From Desulfobacterales bacterium (GTDB taxonomy: Bacteria; Desulfobacterota; Desulfobacteria; Desulfobacterales; SpSt-501), in the NCBI GenBank assembly GCA_025454275.1, contig JALOOS010000027.1:1-10667 (forward strand): DNA of 10,667 bases. Direction: 5' to 3'. Below, piece after piece: positions 6,490 through 10,667 of this stretch. The notes below the pieces were generated by a model, which saw nothing but the letters and a program-made list of their open reading frames with translations, made no database searches and had not been told where the DNA came from. Numbering within the stretch: position 1 is the stretch's first letter; each line of letters opens with the position of its first letter. The position numbers were made by a program, and so were the translations under genes.

Positions 6490-7014
6490 ATGAACATGAA
6501 CTCGACCAACTCCGGGGCCGAGCTTTTCAAAGGGGTCCTGCTGGCCCACCTGATCATCGTCCTGCACGTGGCCGTCATCGCCGTGGTCGGGCTTCTGGTG
6601 ATCTTTTTCGGCGGCCTGGCGCGCTACTGGGCCTGGATCCTTTTAGGGGGGCTGGCCGCGGTCGTAATTCTCGCCGCACTGGTCTACCGCCGTATCCGAG
6701 CCGGGAGCCGCCGGATGGTCCGCGACCTTCGGGGGCTGCCGGACATGGCCGGCGCCACCACGGAGATCAGCTTCCTGGGCGGCCTCGCATCGGTCAAATT
6801 CAGCCGGCCCCACCCGGCGAGCCACTTGCCACCGGCGGCCGGGCCCGCGGCCCTGCTCGAAGAGTCGGAGACCCAGCGCATCCGGGAGCTGGCCCAGCTG
6901 GCCCAGATGGTCGAAAAAAACCTGATCACGGCCGAGGAGTTCAAGCGCGCCAAGGCCGCCATCCTCAATCCTCCTCGGCGTCCAGGATTCGGATCCGCGC
7001 GATTAGAGAATTGA
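6490..7014 (+). CDS. Two-helix membrane protein with SHOCT-like tail
   Basis: This 174-aa protein has two predicted membrane helices (about 14-41, and 47-66), then a basic cytoplasmic stretch (YRRIRAGSRR), a low-complexity Pro/Ala linker (about 107-122) and a C-terminal helical segment at about 129-158. That segment reads IRELAQLAQMVEKNLITAEE and on, matching the SHOCT pattern (a short C-terminal domain with a central turn before an I-T-x-x-E-F motif). SHOCT tails are small oligomerisation or interaction modules common on membrane proteins; the function of this one is unknown. Initiation is uncertain, because GGTGG lies close upstream of the ATGs at 6490 and 6496. The last 50 bases overlap, in antisense, the gene on the other strand. 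It is divergent from the LarA-like gene. Confidence 0.7.
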   Translation: MNMNSTNSGAELFKGVLLAHLIIVLHVAVIAVVGLLVIFFGGLARYWAWILLGGLAAVVILAALVYRRIRAGSRRMVRDLRGLPDMAGATTEISFLGGLASVKFSRPHPASHLPPAAGPAALLEESETQRIRELAQLAQMVEKNLITAEEFKRAKAAILNPPRRPGFGSARLEN

Positions 7015-7360
7015 ACTCCGCCTCGGCCAGCGCCTCCCACGGGGACTGCGGGGCGAACTGGAGGAAGGACTGAACCCCCGGCGCAAAGACCTTGCCCCCT
7101 TGAATGGAGGGCCGCCGCATCCGGTACGTGTACTCCCCGCCCAAGTCGAGGAGCAGATCCAGATCCTCCGCGTCATCGAGCAGCCGCACCAGGAGGGCGT
7201 TGCGCACCCGCCCCCGGCCGTTCATTCGCAAACGCCCGCCGGGGCCCTGGGTCACATCGATGACGGCGTCCTCGAGCGCCACCGCCCGCTCCCCTTCGTC
7301 GATCAGCAGCGCCCGCTCGACGCGGTACCGCCCCTCTCCAAACGGTATCCATTCCGTCAT
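6965..7360 (-). CDS. Hypothetical protein, 131 aa
   Basis: I do not recognise this protein. It begins MTEWIPFGEGRYRVER, with no signal peptide and no membrane helix, so it is probably cytoplasmic. It has a Gly/Arg-rich middle (QGPGGRLRMNGRGRVRN) followed by a very acidic Leu/Asp run (LLDDAEDLDLLLDLGGEY), and ends in an acidic DAEED tail; the pattern suggests a small beta-sheet domain. The ATG at 7360 is supported by AGGAGG nine bases upstream (complement of 7370-7375). An in-frame upstream extension to 7405 has no such site. It lies 69 bases downstream of the toxin gene on the same strand and could be read through from it. Its 3' end overlaps the convergent SHOCT-like gene by 50 bases. Confidence 0.6.
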   Translation of the reverse strand: MTEWIPFGEGRYRVERALLIDEGERAVALEDAVIDVTQGPGGRLRMNGRGRVRNALLVRLLDDAEDLDLLLDLGGEYTYRMRRPSIQGGKVFAPGVQSFLQFAPQSPWEALAEAEFNSLIARIRILDAEED

Positions 7361-7369
7361 CGTTTCCGC

Positions 7370-7394
7370 CCTCCTGCCGGCACCGGAGGCCGGC
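7370..7394 (-). promoter_or_regulatory. Leader hairpins over ribosome binding site
   Basis: On the minus strand, directly before the gene starting at 7360, two mutually exclusive stems are possible. One is GCCGGC/GCCGGC (7394-7389 with 7381-7376, 7-base loop). The other pairs CCTCC (7389-7385) with GGAGG (7374-7370), which is the Shine-Dalgarno itself. The first leaves the ribosome site free and the second hides it. This is an inspection-based structure only. Confidence 0.3.
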
Positions 7395-7429
7395 GGAAGC
7401 GTCACTGAAAATGAAGCTCGGCCGTTGCC

Positions 7430-7759
7430 CTAACCCGGGAGGTCCAGAGCGATTCGCAGGGCCTGGTTGAGCAGGTTGATCTTTTTCGGGGAAAGGCGAC
7501 CCAAATAGTGGGTCAGCATCGACTTGGGCAGACTCACCACCTCATCGCAATGAATGCTGCTGTCGTGTTTCAATCCCTCCTCGATCCCGATCAGGACCTG
7601 GGTCGACAACCCATCGTGGGTTGAATAGACCGGAGCGCAGATGACCGTTGAGAAGCGGGATTCGATGAGCACCGAGCGGCTGACCACAACAAAGACGCGG
7701 TGCTTTTTCGGATCCCTGCTGGAGGGATGAGCCACCCGGTAGAGGTCCCCGCGCTTCAC
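7430..7759 (-). CDS. MazF/PemK-family toxin
   Basis: This 109-aa protein has the features of MazF/PemK endoribonuclease toxins, which cleave mRNA and stop growth when not bound by antitoxin. Visible are the N-terminal KRGDLYRV (2-9), the strand with the conserved Arg, HRVFVVVSR (20-28), a CAPVYST strand (41-47, the region holding the catalytic Ser/Thr), DSSIHCDEVVSLPK (66-79), and the closing LGRLSPKKINLLNQALRIAL (86-105). The start is GTG at 7759, overlapping the antitoxin stop by 4 bases (GTGA), so translation is coupled to the antitoxin. Length and order (antitoxin first) are typical. The toxin looks intact, with no missing segment. Confidence 0.85.
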   Translation of the reverse strand: MKRGDLYRVAHPSSRDPKKHRVFVVVSRSVLIESRFSTVICAPVYSTHDGLSTQVLIGIEEGLKHDSSIHCDEVVSLPKSMLTHYLGRLSPKKINLLNQALRIALDLPG

Positions 7760-7986
7760 GGAATCACCTGAAATGCCAGAACGTCAGCGGCCTCGGTGTT
7801 CAAGCGATCCGCATGCCGGTTGATGATGGTGAGATCTTTCTCGTTCTGCTCGTCGCGGATCAGTTGGGCGATGTAGGCGCGAACCGCGGTTTCAATAAAG
7901 TCGGAGCGGTTGCGCGCGTCCCCGGACCGCTGATCGATCGCCTCCAGGACATCCTCCGATAGGGTTATAGATGTCTTCTTTTTCAT
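7756..7986 (-). CDS. Ribbon-helix-helix antitoxin
   Basis: This 76-aa partner of the downstream MazF-like toxin has an N-terminal ribbon-helix-helix DNA-binding domain (about 4-39): strand KTSITLSEDV, helix VLEAIDQ and helix RSDFIETAVRAYI. The tail DLTIINRHADRLNTEAADVL (51-70) is the part expected to wrap the toxin. It would also repress its own promoter. The ATG at 7986 is chosen over an in-frame ATG at 8016, because the domain pattern begins at 7986 and the upstream ATG falls inside the -35 region. No Shine-Dalgarno precedes 7986, and the predicted transcription start lies at or next to the ATG, so the mRNA may be leaderless. Confidence 0.82.
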   Translation of the reverse strand: MKKKTSITLSEDVLEAIDQRSGDARNRSDFIETAVRAYIAQLIRDEQNEKDLTIINRHADRLNTEAADVLAFQVIP

Positions 7987-7992
7987 ACTATA

Positions 7993-8021
7993 CTTGTACC
8001 GCCAAGGTACATACATGTCAA
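7993..8021 (-). promoter_or_regulatory. Toxin-antitoxin promoter and operator
   Basis: On the minus strand a perfect -35 TTGACA (8021-8016) is followed after 17 bases by TACAAG (7998-7993, 4 of 6 to the -10 consensus). Between and partly over them lies a palindrome, TGTACC/GGTACA with a 5-base spacer (7995-8011), well placed as the operator bound by the ribbon-helix-helix antitoxin. The surrounding DNA is A+T-rich compared with the window. Confidence 0.65.
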
Positions 8022-8146
8022 GATCCGGATCGATTTTAATTGAATTCGCGTATCGTTCTGTGTAACAAAATGGGGGAAATGGTTTTCAGCCAGCGTTAAA
8101 ATTCGTTTGGCAACGATCCCCTTTTCAGTCGTAGAGGCAAAACGGC
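8022..8146. promoter_or_regulatory. Divergent A+T-rich intergenic region
   Basis: This stretch separates the toxin-antitoxin module (minus) from the AOR operon (plus) and must hold the AOR promoter. A weak plus-strand candidate is TTGAAT (8040-8045), 17 bases, then TAACAA (8063-8068), within TGTAACAAAAT. Another A+T-rich box, TAAAAT (8097-8102), has no good -35 partner. AGAGG (8133-8137) is the AOR ribosome site, 9 bases before the ATG. No other gene is seen. Confidence 0.35.
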
Positions 8147-9976
8147 ATGCATGGCTGGTGCGGCACCATTCTGAGAGTGGATTTGACCCGCGGCCGGGTC
8201 ACCACGGAAAAACTGGACCCACGGGTGGCAAGGGCCTACATCGGCGCCCGGGGCTTCGGCATCTATTACCTGCGAAAAGAGGTCGACCCCCGCTGCGATC
8301 CCTTCGGACCCGAGAACAAGATCATCATGGCCGCGGGCCCCCTGACGGGGACCGCCGCCCCGACCGGCGCCCGCTACGTCGTGACCACCAAATCGCCCCT
8401 CACCGGGGCCATCACCTGCTCCAACTCCGGCGGCAACTTCCCGGCCGAGCTCAAGAAGAGCGGCCATGACGCCATCATCATCGAGGGCCGCTCGGAGAAG
8501 CCCGTCTACTTATGGGTAAACGGCGGCAGGGCCGAGCTGCGCCCGGCCGAGCACCTCTGGGGCCGGAGCACCCACCAGACCGAGGAGGCCCTGCGGCGCG
8601 AAACCGACGAGAAGGCCAAAACGGCCGTGATCGGGCCGGCCGGTGAAAACCGGGTGCTGTTTGCCGCCATCATGAACGACCGCGACCGGGCCGCCGGGCG
8701 GGCCGGGGTCGGCGCCGTGATGGGCGCCAAGAACCTGAAGGGCGTGGCGGTGCGCGGGGCGGGGGAGGTCGCCCTCGCCGACCCGGCCGCCTTCAAGGCC
8801 GCCAACACCAGGTACCGCGAGGCGTTCAAAGCCAAGACCAAGGACAACCCCCCGCCCCTGAGAACCCACGGCACGGCCATCACCGTCGTGGGGACCCAGG
8901 CCCACGGGGTTTTCCCCACGCGCAACTTCCAGCAGGGCACCTTCGAGGGCTGGGAGGCGATTTACGGCGAAACGCTCACCAGGAGATTCCTGGTGCGGGC
9001 GAAGCCCTGCTTCAGCTGCCCGATCGCCTGCGGCCGGGTGACCCGGATTCCGGAAGGCCCGTTTGCGGGCGAGGGGGAGGGCCCGGAGTACGAGACCGTC
9101 TATGCCCTGGGCTCCAACTGCGGGGTGGACGACCTCGCCGCCCTCACCAAGGCGAACTACGAATGCAACGAACTGGGGCTGGACACGATCAGCATGGGCT
9201 CGACCGTGGCCTGCGCCATGGAGCTCTACGAGAAGGGTCTCTTGACGGCATCCGAGGCCGGGATGCCGCTGCGCTGGGGCGACGGCGCGGCGCTGGTCCG
9301 GCTGGTCGGGATGACCGCACGCCGGGAGGGGTTCGGGGACATCCTGGCCGAGGGCAGCCTGCGCCTTGCGGCCCGCTTCGGGCGCCCGGAGCTCGCCATG
9401 GTCGCGAAGGGGCTCGACTTCGCCGGCTACGACCCGCGCGGCGAGCAGGGCATGGGCCTGGCCTATGCCACCTCGCCGATCGGCGGCTCGCACATGCGCG
9501 GGGACCCGGCCTACTTCGAGCTCCTCGGGGTGCCCACGAGCGTGGACCCGCACACCTGGTCCGACAAGCCGCCGCTCGTCGCCAAATGGCAGGATCTTTT
9601 CTGCGTGATCGACGCCGCGGGACTCTGCGTCTTCTTCAGCGTGCGCTACCTGGTCGAACAGAACCTGATGGTGAAACCGGTCGGCATCACCGAACTCCTC
9701 AACGGAGCGACGGGGGCCGGCTACACGCCGGAGGAGATCGAACGGGCCGGGGAGCGGATCTTCAACGCCGAGCGGCTCTATCTCCTGGCGGCCGGCTTCA
9801 GCCGCCGCGATGATTGCCTGCCGCCGCGGATCACCGCGGAGCCCATGCCCTCCGGTCCGGCCCAAGGCCTGGTCTGCCGGCTGGAGGAGATGCTGGCCCC
9901 TTATTACGCCCTGCGCGGCTGGAGCCCCGAGGGGGTGCCCTCGGAGGCGAAGCTGCGGGAGCTGGGGCTCTTGTAA
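8147..9976 (+). CDS. Aldehyde:ferredoxin oxidoreductase (AOR family)
   Basis: This 609-aa enzyme is a full-length member of the tungsten/molybdenum bis-pterin AOR family, which oxidises aldehydes to carboxylic acids (or the reverse) with ferredoxin as electron partner in the cytoplasm of anaerobes. The N-terminal beta domain starts in the usual way (MHGWCGTILRVDLTRG). Pterin-contact motifs include MAAGPLTGT (61-69), NSGGNFPAELKKSG (93-106) and GAKNLKGVAV (193-202). The 4Fe4S ligands are CFSCPIAC (C288, C291, C295) plus C494 (AAGLCVFF). E314 (GPEYE) and H449 (GGSHMRGDP) correspond to the active-site Glu and His of archaeal AOR. Substrate class cannot be read from sequence: aliphatic or aromatic aldehydes are possible. 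AGAGG nine bases upstream supports the start. The MoaD-like gene begins 5 bases after the stop, so they form one operon. No separate iron-sulfur electron-transfer subunit is in the window. Confidence 0.95.
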   Translation: MHGWCGTILRVDLTRGRVTTEKLDPRVARAYIGARGFGIYYLRKEVDPRCDPFGPENKIIMAAGPLTGTAAPTGARYVVTTKSPLTGAITCSNSGGNFPAELKKSGHDAIIIEGRSEKPVYLWVNGGRAELRPAEHLWGRSTHQTEEALRRETDEKAKTAVIGPAGENRVLFAAIMNDRDRAAGRAGVGAVMGAKNLKGVAVRGAGEVALADPAAFKAANTRYREAFKAKTKDNPPPLRTHGTAITVVGTQAHGVFPTRNFQQGTFEGWEAIYGETLTRRFLVRAKPCFSCPIACGRVTRIPEGPFAGEGEGPEYETVYALGSNCGVDDLAALTKANYECNELGLDTISMGSTVACAMELYEKGLLTASEAGMPLRWGDGAALVRLVGMTARREGFGDILAEGSLRLAARFGRPELAMVAKGLDFAGYDPRGEQGMGLAYATSPIGGSHMRGDPAYFELLGVPTSVDPHTWSDKPPLVAKWQDLFCVIDAAGLCVFFSVRYLVEQNLMVKPVGITELLNGATGAGYTPEEIERAGERIFNAERLYLLAAGFSRRDDCLPPRITAEPMPSGPAQGLVCRLEEMLAPYYALRGWSPEGVPSEAKLRELGLL

Positions 9977-9980
9977 CCCG

Positions 9981-10214
9981 ATGAAGGTGCAGGTCCGCGC
10001 ATTCGCCAACCTGCGCGGCTTCGCCCCGAGCGGCGACGGGGAATTCGAACTCACCCTCGCCGAGGGGGCGACGGTCGCCGACCTCATCGCCGCTCTCCGG
10101 ATCCCGGCGGCCGTGGAGGCGGTGGTGCTCGTCAACGGCCGCCGGGCGGATCGCCCCACAGCGCTCGCCGCCGGGGACGCGGTCACTCTCTTTCCGCCCA
10201 TGGAGGGCGGATGA
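9981..10214 (+). CDS. MoaD/ThiS-family sulfur carrier
   Basis: This 77-aa beta-grasp protein ends in the diagnostic Gly-Gly (LFPPMEGG) that is adenylated and thiocarboxylated. MoaD-type carriers donate sulfur for the dithiolene of molybdopterin/tungstopterin. Family features are a first strand MKVQVRAFANLR, a hydrophobic helix TVADLIAAL (31-39), VVLVNGRRA (48-56, the conserved V-N-G) and GDAVTLFPP (65-73). The ATG is 4 bases after the AOR stop with no ribosome site of its own, so it is probably translated by coupling with AOR. The pairing suggests a carrier dedicated to AOR cofactor assembly. An E1-like MoeB and a MoaE partner are not present here. A ThiS-like role in thiamin synthesis is the less likely alternative. 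Confidence 0.88.
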   Translation: MKVQVRAFANLRGFAPSGDGEFELTLAEGATVADLIAALRIPAAVEAVVLVNGRRADRPTALAAGDAVTLFPPMEGG

Positions 10215-10246
10215 TGCCGATGCCCGATGGGGAGGGAAGACAGATC

Positions 10247-10639
10247 ATGAAACCGCCCGCCTTCTTCGTGATGGCACTGGGACTGGCCCTCATCGTCTGC
10301 GGCTGCATGTCGCGTGAATTCAACCTCCGGCAATCCGGCGCGAAAATGCTCACCCCCAGCGAACTCGAAGCCCTTTTCCACGCGGACCGCACGGCGGAAT
10401 TCCCGATCACCGCCGGCGTCGCCACCGTGACCTATTCCCCGGATGGGCGGCAGGAGATCGACTGGGGCGGCGGGAAGGACACGGGGAGATTCCGGATCAA
10501 GGGCGAAGAGTTCTGCAGCACCTGGAGCCGCCTGCGAAAAGGCGAGGAGAGCTGCTCGAAAATCTATAAGATCAGCGATACCGAATACGAATTCATCGAC
10601 AGCGACGGCGCCACCGCCGCCGTCATGCGGCTGAAGTAA
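10247..10639 (+). CDS. Small lipoprotein of unknown function
   Basis: This 130-aa protein has a lipoprotein signal: a short start (MKPP), a hydrophobic core (AFFVMALGLALIV) and a lipobox-like VCGC with Cys20 as the likely lipidated residue. The mature domain has LTPSELEALF (35-44), TYSPDGRQEI (62-71) and FRIKGEEFCSTW (82-93). C90 and C103 probably form a disulfide. The layout resembles small periplasmic domains of unknown function such as DUF995, but I cannot assign it firmly. The ATG at 10247 is preferred: GGAGGGA (10231-10237) lies 9 bases upstream and the signal then starts correctly. An in-frame ATG at 10211 overlapping the carrier-gene stop would add 12 residues before the signal. It follows the sulfur-carrier gene closely and is probably cotranscribed; a link to AOR function is not evident. 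Confidence 0.72.
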   Translation: MKPPAFFVMALGLALIVCGCMSREFNLRQSGAKMLTPSELEALFHADRTAEFPITAGVATVTYSPDGRQEIDWGGGKDTGRFRIKGEEFCSTWSRLRKGEESCSKIYKISDTEYEFIDSDGATAAVMRLK

Positions 10640-10667
10640 CCCCTCCCCTCCGATATCCGTTGATTTT

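Noticed and set aside
7987..8016. Longer antitoxin from the ATG at 8016
   Set aside because: That ATG lies within the -35 region of the likely promoter and the extra 10 residues are encoded by operator DNA.
9810..9980. Extended sulfur-carrier frame starting inside AOR
   Set aside because: The extra N-terminal part is an out-of-frame reading of AOR; the beta-grasp fold starts at the ATG at 9981.
8510..10381. Very long minus-strand open frame opposite the AOR operon
   Set aside because: It is the antisense shadow of AOR, whose frame has full family motifs; the shadow has no recognisable domain.
1..10667. tRNA, rRNA, CRISPR array, insertion sequence or phage att sites
   Set aside because: No cloverleaf, regularly spaced repeats, transposase motifs or matching terminal repeats were seen by eye; a dedicated RNA search was not possible.

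Overview
The window is G+C-rich bacterial chromosomal DNA with an accessory character. No rRNA, tRNA, CRISPR array or insertion sequence is visible. The gene content is typical of anaerobic Desulfobacterota (former Deltaproteobacteria): a tungsten/molybdenum aldehyde:ferredoxin oxidoreductase (AOR) with its own MoaD-like sulfur carrier, a LarA/DUF2088 protein and a short-form AMP nucleosidase. The taxonomic assignment is an inference from these families and base composition, not from a marker gene.

Left part (1-5113, all plus strand). Positions 1-437 carry no convincing gene, but hold a candidate sigma70 promoter overlapped by a 9-bp inverted repeat, and a REP-like pair of small palindromes. 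Then come: a membrane-anchored coiled-coil protein of unknown function, interrupted by an apparent 1-base frameshift at 507; a short AMP nucleosidase (1429-2214); a NAPE-PLD-like metallo-beta-lactamase-fold hydrolase with a Tat-type signal (2407-3501); and a GhrA-like D-2-hydroxyacid dehydrogenase (3594-4523) followed 14 bases later by a small exported protein (4538-5113). A second 9-bp inverted repeat precedes the dehydrogenase.

Middle part (5145-8016). On the minus strand lies a LarA-like (nickel-pincer lactate racemase family) protein, convergent with the dehydrogenase operon. It diverges from a plus-strand protein with two membrane helices and a SHOCT-like tail (6490-7014). That gene's 3' end overlaps, in antisense, an unrecognised minus-strand gene (6965-7360). 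Upstream of that gene on the minus strand is a two-gene toxin-antitoxin module: a ribbon-helix-helix antitoxin and a MazF/PemK toxin with a 4-base overlap. It has a consensus -35 box and a palindromic operator between -35 and -10, in a locally A+T-rich stretch.

Right part (8147-10639, plus strand). A tight operon encodes AOR (609 aa, all four cluster cysteines present), a 77-aa MoaD/ThiS-type carrier ending in Gly-Gly, and a small lipoprotein. The carrier probably supplies sulfur for the pterin cofactor used by AOR.

Functional picture: much of the window concerns small organic-acid and aldehyde chemistry. The 2-hydroxyacid racemase/epimerase-like protein and the 2-hydroxyacid dehydrogenase could act on the same pool, and AOR interconverts aldehydes and acids. 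That link is inferred from gene neighbourhood only. I did not find a clearly new multi-gene system. The best leads are the frameshifted membrane gene, the promoter-embedded repeats, the LarA/dehydrogenase pairing and the antisense gene overlap.
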